From: Nonomuraea sp. SYSU D8015
Lineage (GTDB): Bacteria > Actinomycetota > Actinomycetes > Streptosporangiales > Streptosporangiaceae
Direction: 5' to 3'
DNA length: 64,000 bases
Assembly: GCF_008065375.1 (NCBI RefSeq)
Contig: NZ_VJYI01000001.1
Location: forward strand, 744,001 to 808,000
A model generated the notes under the pieces. The model was given only the letters and a program-made list of their open reading frames with translations, was not told the DNA's origin and ran no database searches. Below are positions 29,780-37,353 of the stretch, piece by piece (the first letter of the stretch is position 1; every line of letters begins with the position of its first letter). The position numbers were made by a program, and so were the translations under genes.

Positions 29780-29793
29780 TGACAACGATGTCA
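29780..29793. promoter_or_regulatory. LacI-type operator upstream of the sugar ABC operon
   Basis: TGACA-ACGA-TGTCA is a 14-bp dyad with the central CG typical of LacI-family operators. It overlaps a TTGACA -35-like hexamer at 29779-29784 and lies 20 bases before the ATPase start codon. No LacI gene is in the window, so the repressor must be encoded elsewhere. Confidence 0.55.
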
Positions 29794-29813
29794 GGCCCAT
29801 TCTTGATGGTGCT

Positions 29814-30578
29814 ATGGCCGCACCTCTGCTCGACGCCCGCGGGATCGTGAAGAGCTACGGCCAGGTCGAGGCGCTGCGCGGGGCGGATTTCGCGGTGTCG
29901 CCCGGCGAGGTGGTCGCGTTGATCGGCGACAACGGCGCGGGCAAGTCCACGCTGGCGAAGATCCTGTCGGGGGTCGAGCGGCCGGACGCGGGGACGATCG
30001 AGATCGACGGCGAGCCCGTGGCGTTCGGCTCGGTCGAGGAGGCCAGGGCCGCCGGGATCGAGACGGTCTACCAGGATCTCGCGCTCTGCGCCGACCTCAC
30101 CCCCGCCGCCAACTTCTTCCTCGGCAGGGAGCGCCTCAAGCCCGGCCCCCTCGGCCTGCTGGGCGTGCTCGACAACGCCGCCATGCGGCGCGAGACCCGG
30201 GAGGCGTGTGAGCGGCTCGGCGTGCGGCTCGCCTCCCAGAACGCGCCGGTGTCCACGCTGTCGGGCGGGCAGCGGCAGGGCGTCGCTGTGGCACGGGCCG
30301 TGACGTGGGCGCGGCGCGTGCTGTTCATGGACGAGCCGACCGCCGCGCTCGGCGTCGTGCAGACGCGGCGGGTGCTCGACCTGATCCGAACCGTGCGGGA
30401 CTCGGGCGTGTCGGTCGTGCTGATCAGCCACAACATGCAGGACGTGAAGGCGGTGTCCGACCGGGTCGAAGTGCTGCGGCTGGGGCGCCGGGTGGCCCGC
30501 TTCGACACCGCGCACGTCTCGATGGAGGAACTGGTCGGCGCCATGACGGGCGCGTTCGAGTGGGAGAACGGCGGATGA
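29814..30578 (+). CDS. Sugar ABC importer ATPase (single-domain RbsA-like)
   Basis: This 254-residue ATPase has Walker A GDNGAGKST near 38-46, Q-loop VYQDLALCADLT, signature LSGGQRQGVAVAR near 149 and Walker B VLFMDEPTAALG. It resembles one half of the CUT2 (ribose/xylose-type) ATPases, which normally carry two such domains in about 500 residues; this system uses the single-domain FrcA/XylG-like form. A permease overlaps its stop codon (ATGA) and a lipoprotein binding protein follows, giving a complete CUT2 importer. A LacI-like operator lies in its promoter. Confidence 0.92.
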   Translation: MAAPLLDARGIVKSYGQVEALRGADFAVSPGEVVALIGDNGAGKSTLAKILSGVERPDAGTIEIDGEPVAFGSVEEARAAGIETVYQDLALCADLTPAANFFLGRERLKPGPLGLLGVLDNAAMRRETREACERLGVRLASQNAPVSTLSGGQRQGVAVARAVTWARRVLFMDEPTAALGVVQTRRVLDLIRTVRDSGVSVVLISHNMQDVKAVSDRVEVLRLGRRVARFDTAHVSMEELVGAMTGAFEWENGG

Positions 30579-31522
30579 AGGCGCTGCGGCTGGGTGAGCG
30601 GCAGGTCGTGTGGATCGGGCTGGTGCTGGTCGCGTTGCTCGTGGCCTTCTCCGTGCTGGCGCCCCGTACGTTCCCGACCTCGTTCAATCTGCTCAACCTG
30701 GTCAGCGACGCCGCGATCCTGCTGCTCCTGGCCACCGGCATGACATTCGTGATCATCACGGCGGGCATCGATCTCTCGGTCGGCGGGGTGCTGGTGTTCT
30801 CCGCGGTGGTGGCGGCCGAGGTCATGGAGGCCACGGGGTCGCTCGCGCTGGGCGCCCTGGCGGCCGTCGTCACGGGGCTGGCGTGGGGCGTGCTCAACGG
30901 GGTTCTCGTCGCGCTCGGCCGCATCCCCGCGCTGATCGTGACGCTGGGCACGCTCGGCATGTCGCTCGGTGGCGCGCTGCTGCTCACCGGCGGCGTCGAC
31001 CTGCGTGCCCCGGCGGAGCTCAACCTGGGGCTCGGGCTGGCCCGGTGGTTGGGCGTGCCGCTGATCGTGTGGATCTGCGCCGCCGTGACCGCCGTGCTCG
31101 CGTTCACGCTGGCCCGCACCCGCTTCGGCCGTCACACGTACGCGATCGGCTCCAACGCCGAGGCCGCCCGCCGCGGCGGCGTGGCCGTGCGCAAGCACCT
31201 CATCAAGGTGTACGGCCTGGCCGGACTGCTGGCGGGGCTGGCCGGGCACCTGTCGCTGGCCAAATACGGCATCACCGGCGTCTCCGCGCACTCCACCGAC
31301 AACCTCCAGGCCATCGCGGCCGTGGTGATCGGCGGCACGTCCCTGTTCGGCGGGATCGGGACGGTGGCCGGCACGGTCATCGGCGTGTTCATCCCCGTCG
31401 TGCTGCAGAACGGCTTCCAGATCCTTGGCGTCCGCCCGTTCTGGCAGCAAGTGGTGGTGGGGGCGGTGCTCATCGCCGCCGTGTACGCGGACCAGTGGAG
31501 GCGCAGAACCCGGGACCGATAG
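30575..31522 (+). CDS. Sugar ABC importer permease (CUT2, RbsC-like)
   Basis: The 315-residue permease has about eight to ten hydrophobic helices, with the family signature ITAGIDLSVGGVLVFSAV near residue 58 and YAIGSNAEAARRGGV near 190. The latter precedes the EAA-like cytoplasmic loop that meets the ATPase. It starts inside the ATPase stop codon (ATGA). Length and order match RbsC-type permeases. The substrate is likely a monosaccharide such as ribose, xylose or fructose, but the sequence does not say which. Confidence 0.92.
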   Translation: MKALRLGERQVVWIGLVLVALLVAFSVLAPRTFPTSFNLLNLVSDAAILLLLATGMTFVIITAGIDLSVGGVLVFSAVVAAEVMEATGSLALGALAAVVTGLAWGVLNGVLVALGRIPALIVTLGTLGMSLGGALLLTGGVDLRAPAELNLGLGLARWLGVPLIVWICAAVTAVLAFTLARTRFGRHTYAIGSNAEAARRGGVAVRKHLIKVYGLAGLLAGLAGHLSLAKYGITGVSAHSTDNLQAIAAVVIGGTSLFGGIGTVAGTVIGVFIPVVLQNGFQILGVRPFWQQVVVGAVLIAAVYADQWRRRTRDR

Positions 31523-31532
31523 GAGACACACC

Positions 31533-32495
31533 ATGCGCAAGGCCATGGCCGCTCTCGGAGCGCTGCTGCTGATCGCCGCCTGCGGCGGTCAGGGCGGGGA
31601 CGCCGGAGGCGGCGACCAGATCCGGGTCACGCTCGTGCAGGGCCTGGCCGGGGAGGAGTTCTACGAGACCATGGCCTGCGGGGCGAAGGCCAAGGCCCAG
31701 GAACTGGGCGTGACGCTGGACGTGCAGGGGCCGCAGAAGTTCGACCCGACGCTCCAGACCCCGATCGTCAACTCCGTCGTCGCGAGCGCTCCTGACGCGA
31801 TGCTCATCGCGCCGACCGACGTCAAGGCGATGATCGCGCCGCTGACCCAGGCGAAGCAGCAGAACATCAAGATCATCCTGGTGGACACGGTGGTGGAGGA
31901 CCAGAGCATCGGACTGTCCAGGATCAGCACCGACAACCTCAAGGGCGGCGCCGCGGCGGCCAAGGCGCTGTCGGAGCAGATCGGCGGCAAGGGCAAGGCG
32001 CTGGTGATCTCCACCGACCCGGGCGTGAGCACCGTGGACGCGCGCATCAAGGGCTTCGAGGAGGAGATCAAGGCCAGCCACCCGGGGATCGACTATCTGG
32101 GGGTGCAGTACTCGCACAACGACGTGAGCGAGGCGTCCAAGATCGTCAACGCGGCGCTGGCCAAGGACCCGGATCTGGCGGGTGTGTTCGCCACGAACCT
32201 CAACTCGGCCACCGGCGCGGGGTCGGCGCTGCAGCAGGCCGGGAAGCTGGGCGAGGTCAAGATGGTCGGCTTCGACGCGGGGCCGGCGCAGGTCAAGCAG
32301 CTCAAGGACGGCGTCGTGCAGGCGCTGATCGCGCAATTGCCCGGCGACATCGGGGCCAAGGGCATTGAGCAGGCGGTCGCGGCGGTCAAGGGGCAGCCTG
32401 TCACGCCGTCGATCCCGACCGACGCCACGATCGTCACCGCGCAGAACGTGGACCGGCCGGAGGTGCAGAAGATCCTCTACAAGGCAGGCTGCTGA
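31533..32495 (+). CDS. Sugar-binding lipoprotein of the CUT2 importer
   Basis: This 320-residue periplasmic-binding-protein type I fold is anchored as a lipoprotein. Signal peptide and lipobox (LLIAAC, Cys17) are at residues 1-17. The two-lobe fold starts near 33 (IRVTLVQGLAGEEFYETMA). Conserved ligand and hinge stretches are LIAPTDVKAM, ILVDTVVEDQ and MVGFDAGPAQVKQLKDGVVQALIAQ. AGGAG lies 7 bases before the ATG. As third gene of the operon it delivers the sugar to the permease. A Cys at the extreme C-terminus (YKAGC) is unpaired in the mature protein. Confidence 0.93.
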   Translation: MRKAMAALGALLLIAACGGQGGDAGGGDQIRVTLVQGLAGEEFYETMACGAKAKAQELGVTLDVQGPQKFDPTLQTPIVNSVVASAPDAMLIAPTDVKAMIAPLTQAKQQNIKIILVDTVVEDQSIGLSRISTDNLKGGAAAAKALSEQIGGKGKALVISTDPGVSTVDARIKGFEEEIKASHPGIDYLGVQYSHNDVSEASKIVNAALAKDPDLAGVFATNLNSATGAGSALQQAGKLGEVKMVGFDAGPAQVKQLKDGVVQALIAQLPGDIGAKGIEQAVAAVKGQPVTPSIPTDATIVTAQNVDRPEVQKILYKAGC

Positions 32496-32889
32496 GCTAC
32501 GGCTGTCGCGGGCGGCCTTCGGCCGGTTACACAGCGCCTCGGCCTCGCCGGACGCCCCCTCCGGCGGCCGGGTGGCCGAGTGGTTAGGTCGCCGGGCCGG
32601 CTGTTGATCGGGCTTGCGCGGACGGCGCAAGGCATGGTCCTCCGGCGGTCAGGTGCCCGGCGGGTGTCCGCGTGGCCGGACCCACCAGGCGTCGGGCGCG
32701 CGCGGCCGTCGGGAAAGGAGAGGCGTCGCTGGAGGGCGGTTGCTCGGAGGGCGGTCGCCCGGCTCGGTGGGGCGGTGCGGTGACCCGGACGCCTGGCGCC
32801 AAGATGGCCGGGTGAGGCCATGCGAGGGCGGGCGGTGGCGATGAGTGGTAGCCGGGGCGGCGCGGCCGGTGGCAGACGGCCGGTGAAAG
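32496..32889. other. 394-bp intergenic stretch after the sugar operon
   Basis: It contains hairpins (GGCGGCC-ttc-GGCC near 32511 and CGCCGGA/TCCGGCG at 32546-32566) and otherwise GC-rich sequence. A D-arm-like stretch near 32569 is discussed under rejected items. No supported gene is present on either strand. Confidence 0.5.
32546..32566 (+). terminator. Hairpin, probable terminator of the sugar ABC operon
   Basis: CGCCGGA and TCCGGCG form a perfect 7-bp stem around 7 bases, about 50 bases after the binding-protein stop codon. There is no T tract, so termination efficiency is uncertain. Confidence 0.4.
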
Positions 32890-33156
32890 TCAGGCAGGGA
32901 GGGCGGCCAGGAGGAAGGCGAGGCGGGCGGCGGCGGACTCGACGTCCTCCGTCGTGCCCAGCCGGTAGCCCCACGACGTGACGAACGCGCCCTCCTCCGA
33001 GCACGTCACGGTCTCCGCGAGGGTGGCCGAGAAGCGATTGCGGACCGATACGTACGCCGGGTCGCTGGCCAGGGCCAGGCTCTGGACGGACAGGTCGGCG
33101 TGACGACCCGCGTGCCAGGCGAAGCGCTCGAGGCTGAGCGCGGTATCAAGCATCAT
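32890..33156 (-). CDS. Small protein downstream of the XRE regulator
   Basis: An 88-residue soluble protein with no recognised domain. It begins MMLDTALSLERFAWHAGRHADL and contains a C-terminal FVTSWGYRLGTTEDVE region with conserved-looking Trp and Gly. Proteins of this look occur beside DUF5753 regulators in actinomycetes, and I infer it is a partner or target of that regulator. GGAGG lies 6 bases before the first of two adjacent ATG codons. Its promoter contains GCAATTGC and a related half-site. Confidence 0.7.
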   Translation of the reverse strand: MMLDTALSLERFAWHAGRHADLSVQSLALASDPAYVSVRNRFSATLAETVTCSEEGAFVTSWGYRLGTTEDVESAAARLAFLLAALPA

Positions 33157-33183
33157 GCGTCACCTCCGCAACGTCTCGCGACA

Positions 33184-33220
33184 GAATTGCACGATCTTGG
33201 GCCAGGAGGCAAGCAATTGC
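33184..33220. promoter_or_regulatory. GCAATTGC operator-like sites upstream of the 88-residue gene
   Basis: A perfect GCAATTGC palindrome at 33213-33220 and a related GAATTGC at 33184-33190 lie within 65 bases upstream of the start codon. The same word recurs in the other promoters of this cluster. Confidence 0.5.
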
Positions 33221-33225
33221 TGCGG

Positions 33226-34077
33226 TTAATGTGGTTTTTGTCTCCGGTAAGCGTGAAGAATGCGGATCATGACTTCCCGTCCGCCCTCGTCAAACTCCGC
33301 CACTTTCGCATAGTCGTCGAACGCCTGGACGTAGAAGGCGATGTCATCGGGATCGCGCAGGACGAGGTCCTTCGTCATTGTGGCCACGCCCACCATGGCC
33401 TCGTTGTAGATCCAGAACCCGTTGATCGGTGCGGAGGGCAGCTCCGTGCCGAACGGGATCACGCCGAACTCGACGTTGGGCAGCGTGCTCACGGCCAGCA
33501 GCCGGTCGAGCTGACCGCGCATGACGTCGGCCGGGGCCAGCATGGTGTGCAACGCCGTCTCCGGCACCACGAACCTGAACGTCCGGCTGCGGTCGTACAG
33601 GATCTCCTGGCGCTGCATCCGCACCCGCACCGCCGCATCGATCTGGTCGGCGGCGCTGTAGAGGCGTTTGACCTTGCGGAAGACGTGCCTGGCGTATTCG
33701 GCGGTCTGCAGCAGGCCCATGACGATGCCCGGCTCGAACGCGCGGAACAGCTTCGTGCGGGCCTCGAGGTCCCGCATGTCCTCCTGTATGGCGGCGAGGC
33801 CACTGCGATAGCGCTGCTTCCAGCTGTCGTGCCGCTCCTGAAGGGCGAGGGCCTGACTGATCAGCTCGTCCGTCGTATCGGGCGCGGCGCCCACGGCCTG
33901 CGCCCACACGACCACGTCGTCCTCAGTGGGGGTCTGCCGGGCGTTCTCCAGCCGGGAGACCTTGGACGGCTGCCAGCGCACGCGCTCGGCCAGCTCTTTG
34001 CCCGACAAATGGGCGGCCTCGCGCAATTGGCGTAGCTGGCCGCCGAGGTCGATGCGCGCCTGCTGAAACGACGTCAC
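33226..34077 (-). CDS. XRE family regulator with DUF5753 domain
   Basis: The 283-residue protein has an N-terminal XRE helix-turn-helix (about 10-65, LGGQLRQLREAAHLSGKELAERV followed by QPSKVSRLENARQTP). A DUF5753 effector domain (about 95-275) contains FEPGIVMGLLQTAEYAR and ETALHTMLAPADVMRGQLDRLL. It starts with GTG. WhiJ-like proteins of this architecture regulate development and antibiotic production in Streptomyces and work with small DUF397-type partners. Here the flanking 88- and 86-residue genes take that place. A GCAATTG site lies 48 bases upstream. Confidence 0.92.
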   Translation of the reverse strand: MTSFQQARIDLGGQLRQLREAAHLSGKELAERVRWQPSKVSRLENARQTPTEDDVVVWAQAVGAAPDTTDELISQALALQERHDSWKQRYRSGLAAIQEDMRDLEARTKLFRAFEPGIVMGLLQTAEYARHVFRKVKRLYSAADQIDAAVRVRMQRQEILYDRSRTFRFVVPETALHTMLAPADVMRGQLDRLLAVSTLPNVEFGVIPFGTELPSAPINGFWIYNEAMVGVATMTKDLVLRDPDDIAFYVQAFDDYAKVAEFDEGGREVMIRILHAYRRQKPH

Positions 34078-34134
34078 GCCGCAAGAGGCTAGTCTCGCTT
34101 GCGTCGATCATGCCAGCGTTGAGCGCAATTGTGA

Positions 34135-34395
34135 TCAACCGGTTGCAGCAGGTGTTCCTCCGCTGGTCGGGAAAGCGGTTGCCGCCCCGTCGGACAGGAC
34201 GCGGCGGGCGATTTCGGTGAGCAGCTCGCGGGGCACCTCCACCGCGGTCTCGCCGTCGAGGACGTCGCGGAGGTCCGCGAGCGCCTCCGGGTCGGTGACT
34301 TGGAGGCCTTGTACGACGATGGTGCCGCGGTCGGTCTCGTACAGGGTGGGACAGGCGCCCGCCTCCGAGGTGGAGCCGAGGAACCGCATGCGCAT
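34135..34395 (-). CDS. Small protein upstream of the XRE regulator
   Basis: An 86-residue protein of unknown function. It begins MRMRFLGSTSEAGACPTLY and has the central ETDRGTIVVQGLQVTDPEALAD block that recurs beside XRE/DUF5753 genes in Streptosporangiales (recalled, not searched). GGAAGG lies 6 bases before the ATG at 34395; the in-frame codon 24 bases earlier is less likely. By position it is a functional analogue of DUF397 partner proteins. The promoter carries a perfect 16-bp palindrome. Confidence 0.75.
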   Translation of the reverse strand: MRMRFLGSTSEAGACPTLYETDRGTIVVQGLQVTDPEALADLRDVLDGETAVEVPRELLTEIARRVLSDGAATAFPTSGGTPAATG

Positions 34396-34423
34396 GACGA
34401 TCCTTCCCCGAAAACACAAAGTG

Positions 34424-34439
34424 CAATTGCGCGCAATTG
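34424..34439. promoter_or_regulatory. 16-bp perfect palindrome CAATTGCGCGCAATTG
   Basis: Two overlapping GCAATTG words make a perfect 16-bp palindrome 28 bases upstream of the 86-residue gene. AT-rich sequence with TATATGAT follows at about 34458. This is the strongest operator candidate of the XRE cluster. Confidence 0.65.
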
Positions 34440-34501
34440 TACGCTTCTCTGAGAAGTATATGATCGTTTTTCCTGAAGATCCCGAAAATCGTGATATCCG
34501 G

Positions 34502-35515
34502 TCAGCCCAGAACGCCGTCCATGAACTCCCGCGCCCGCTCGAACAGCCCCAGCGTCGTCGCGTGCAGCAGGTCGCCGATGTCCTTGGGCGCCTTGCCGGC
34601 GAACGCCCGGGCGTGCGTGCCCTCCAGCACGATGCCGAGCTTGAAGCAGGCCATCACCGCGTACCAGTCGACGGCCGACATGTCGCGCTCGGACAGTGCC
34701 GCGTAGTACGCGACGAGCTCCTGCGGCGCCGGCAACCCCGGCACGTGCCCGTCGTTGGACGGCCAGGTGGCCAGCAGCCAGCCCAGGTCGAGCAGCGGGT
34801 CGCCGATCGTGCACATCTCCCAGTCCACGATCGCGGCCACGCGCGGGCCGTCGCAGGCGAACATGAGGTTCGCGAAGTGGTAGTCGCCGTGCATGATCCC
34901 CGGGGTGAAGGACGCCGGCAGGTGGCTCGTGAGCCAGTCCGCGGTCTCGCGCAGGCCGGGGATGTCGGGGCCGGGGTAGCCGTCGAGGGCGGCGTAGGAG
35001 TCGAGCTCCTTGAGCCAGCGCGGCACCTGCCGCTCCAGGAACCCCTCCGGCCGCCCGAAGCCCGGCAGCACCGCCGGATCGACCCGCCCCAGCTCCGCCA
35101 GCGCCGCGGCGGCCTCGAACCCCATCCGGTGCCTGATCGCCGGGTCCGAGGCGTGCGGCTCGGGCAGCCCCGTGGAGGGGTTGAACCCGTCCACCGGCTC
35201 CATCAGGTAGAAGACCGGCTCCTGTGCGGTCTGCGCGGCCACCAGCACCGGCACGGGCACGGCGGTGTCGCGCAGCGCCGCCAGCACCCGCGCCTCGCGG
35301 CGCAGCACCTCGTTGCTCTTCTGGCGGGCGTGCAGGGGCGGACGGCGCAGGATGTACGGGCGGCCGCCGCGCTCCAGGCGGACCATGACGTTCTGCGTGC
35401 CGCCCAGGACCGGCGCCACACCCGTGATCGGCCCGCCCGGCAGCCCCTCGGCGTCCATCCAGACGCCGAGCGCGTCGAGGTCGATGGCGTTGACGTCGAT
35501 GTGCGTGGAGGTCAT
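34502..35515 (-). CDS. APH-type phosphotransferase family protein (ACAD10-like)
   Basis: The 337-residue kinase-fold protein has the P-loop-like GGTQNVMVRLE near 38, catalytic Asp211 in MHGDYHFANLMF and metal-binding Asp231 in IVDWEMCTIGDPLLDLGW. This branch is usually encoded with acyl-CoA dehydrogenases and is thought to phosphorylate hydroxyacyl or small-molecule substrates rather than antibiotics. GAAGGG lies upstream of the ATG. A perfect 15-bp dyad lies 14 bases before the start codon, so single-gene control by a TetR-type repressor is likely. The regulator is not adjacent. Confidence 0.85.
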   Translation of the reverse strand: MTSTHIDVNAIDLDALGVWMDAEGLPGGPITGVAPVLGGTQNVMVRLERGGRPYILRRPPLHARQKSNEVLRREARVLAALRDTAVPVPVLVAAQTAQEPVFYLMEPVDGFNPSTGLPEPHASDPAIRHRMGFEAAAALAELGRVDPAVLPGFGRPEGFLERQVPRWLKELDSYAALDGYPGPDIPGLRETADWLTSHLPASFTPGIMHGDYHFANLMFACDGPRVAAIVDWEMCTIGDPLLDLGWLLATWPSNDGHVPGLPAPQELVAYYAALSERDMSAVDWYAVMACFKLGIVLEGTHARAFAGKAPKDIGDLLHATTLGLFERAREFMDGVLG

Positions 35516-35529
35516 GTACCGCCCTTCGA

Positions 35530-35544
35530 CAGAATGAAATTCTG
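35530..35544. promoter_or_regulatory. Operator-like dyad upstream of the APH-type gene
   Basis: CAGAAT-gaa-ATTCTG is a perfect inverted repeat of 6 bp arms in the 61-base gap before the phosphotransferase start codon. Its form suits a TetR or acyl-CoA-responsive repressor. Confidence 0.55.
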
Positions 35545-35576
35545 GCCGCGACCCTACGAGAGCGCCGCCGACACGG

Positions 35577-36392
35577 TCAACCGAGCGCCTGCATGAACGG
35601 CAGGAACTGGCGGGCCCGATCCCCGGGCAGGCCGCCGCCCCGCACCATGCGCGTGACCCGCCACGCCTCGGTGATGCCGTGCTCGCCCGCCCACCTGATC
35701 ATCGACTCGTGCGCGAGGTCGAAGTCCATCCGCACCTCACCGTCCACCTCCCGCGCCAGGTCGCCGATCAGCGCCCGCGCGGTCTCCTCGTCCCGTGCCA
35801 CGACGGGGCCGATGACGGTGTTGTCGTCGTTGCGCCAGCAGTGACCGAAGCCGCCGTCGGCGATCCTGACCTGCTCGCCGAACGTGAACATCCGCCGCAG
35901 CGCCGCGGACCGGTCCGTGCCGAACAGTTCGGCGTCGAGCGCCAGGATGGCGTCGAGGTCGTCCGGGGTCGCGCGGCGGGTCCGCCCCGAGGGCTCGCCC
36001 GTGAAGACGCCCCCGTGCTTGGCGGCCACGCCGACGGCGCGGAAACCGAGCCGCTCGTAGAGCGGGCGGCCGTACTCGGTGGCGTAGAGCGAGACGGTCC
36101 GGGCGCCCGCCCGCTCCAGCACGTGCTCCATGAGCCGGCGGCCCAGGCCCCGCCGCTCGAACCTGGCGGCCGTGAGGACCATGCTGATCACCGCGTGGTC
36201 GTCGCCGTAGCAGGTCAGGACGTTCGTCGCGGCCAGGCCGTCGCCGTCCGGCGCGTCGATCCCGTACGGCTCCCCGATCTCGAGCAGCAGGCGCCATTTG
36301 TGACGCTCGGGGAGCCAGCCGCGATCCTTGGCCAGGCGGGCGCAGTCGTCCAGGTCGTCAGTGGTGAGACGGCGAGGGGTCATAGGCGACAT
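35577..36392 (-). CDS. Tandem GNAT acetyltransferase
   Basis: This 271-residue protein has an N-terminal GNAT domain (5-128) with the acetyl-CoA loop RRGLGRRLMEHVLERAG near 79 and YERLGFRAVG. A C-terminal GNAT-like domain (about 138-270) includes a FGHCWRNDDNTVIGPVVA segment. The two-domain type is widespread in actinobacteria, with unknown substrates. GGAG is 4 bases before the ATG at 36392; a second ATG three codons later is possible. It is divergent from the ROK kinase gene by 55 bases. Confidence 0.85.
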   Translation of the reverse strand: MSPMTPRRLTTDDLDDCARLAKDRGWLPERHKWRLLLEIGEPYGIDAPDGDGLAATNVLTCYGDDHAVISMVLTAARFERRGLGRRLMEHVLERAGARTVSLYATEYGRPLYERLGFRAVGVAAKHGGVFTGEPSGRTRRATPDDLDAILALDAELFGTDRSAALRRMFTFGEQVRIADGGFGHCWRNDDNTVIGPVVARDEETARALIGDLAREVDGEVRMDFDLAHESMIRWAGEHGITEAWRVTRMVRGGGLPGDRARQFLPFMQALG

Positions 36393-36447
36393 CTTTCTCC
36401 AAAGGGGATGCCGACCTCAAAGTGATTACCGGTGAGAGGATCGCTCG

Positions 36448-37353
36448 ATGGAGTACGTTGCGGCCATCGACGTCGGCGGGACCACCATGAAAGGCGGACT
36501 CGTCGCCCGTGACGGCACGATCCTCCGCCGAGAACGCCGTCCCACGCCCCGCGCCGAAGGGCCCGACCGGGTGATCGCCGCCATATCCGCGTTCGTCTCC
36601 GACCTGTGCCGGGCGGGGCCGGTGGCCGTGGGGCTGGCGGTGCCGGGGCTCGTCACGGACACCCACGCCGTCTACTCGGCGGCCTTCGGGTGGCGTGACG
36701 TGCCGGTCTCCGCGTTCGCGGACGTGGACCTGCCCGTGGCGCTGGGACACGACGTGCGCGCGGCGGGGGAGGCCGAGCTCGCCTACGGAGCGGGTGGCCG
36801 GGACGTGCTGTTCGTCCCGATCGGCACCGGCATCGCGGGCGCGGTCGTCCTGTCCGGCTCCCTGTACGGCGGTGCGGCGGGCTGGGCCGGGCAGATCGGG
36901 CACATCCCGGTCCGGCCGGACGGCCTGCCGTGTGGGTGCGGGCAACGGGGCTGCCTGGCGGCCTACGCCTCGGCCGGGGCCGTCGCGGCCCGGTGCGGCG
37001 AGACCTCCGCCGAGCCCGTCGTCCGCAGGGTCATGGAAGGGGACGAGGCGGCGGTCGCGGTGTGGGCGGAGGCGGTCGAGGCGCTCGCGCTGGCGCTGGC
37101 CACGTACACGCTGCTGCTCGACCCGGCGCTGATCGTCATCGGCGGCGGGTTGTCCCTGGCGGGCGACGCCCTCCTCGATCCGCTGCGTGCCCGGCTGCGG
37201 GAGCGCCTCGCCTTCCGCCCCGCCCCCGCCGTACGGGCCTCCCGGCTCGGCACGAACGCCGGGCTGCTGGGGGCGGGGCTGCTGGGATGGCGGGCACAGG
37301 AGGTCACAGGGAGTCCACACCGTCCGGGAGCAGCGCCGCGGGGATGTCCGTGA
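36448..37353 (+). CDS. ROK family sugar kinase
   Basis: The 301-residue ROK protein lacks an N-terminal DNA-binding domain, so it is a kinase rather than a repressor. The ATP motif DVGGTTMKGGLVARDG is near residue 8 and the catalytic Asp102 is in GHDVRAAGEAELAYG. The zinc site is His152 with CGCGQRGCLAAYAS (Cys162, Cys164, Cys169). The likely reaction is ATP-dependent phosphorylation of glucose or an amino sugar. AGAGG lies 8 bases before the ATG. Its last 50 bases overlap the 3' end of the convergent AtuA-family gene. Confidence 0.9.
   Translation: MEYVAAIDVGGTTMKGGLVARDGTILRRERRPTPRAEGPDRVIAAISAFVSDLCRAGPVAVGLAVPGLVTDTHAVYSAAFGWRDVPVSAFADVDLPVALGHDVRAAGEAELAYGAGGRDVLFVPIGTGIAGAVVLSGSLYGGAAGWAGQIGHIPVRPDGLPCGCGQRGCLAAYASAGAVAARCGETSAEPVVRRVMEGDEAAVAVWAEAVEALALALATYTLLLDPALIVIGGGLSLAGDALLDPLRARLRERLAFRPAPAVRASRLGTNAGLLGAGLLGWRAQEVTGSPHRPGAAPRGCP

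Noticed and set aside
32569..32600. tRNA-like stretch (ggtggccgagtggttaggt) after the sugar operon
   Set aside because: It resembles a D-arm, but no matching acceptor stem, anticodon stem or GGTTCGA T-loop follows, so it is not a tRNA gene.
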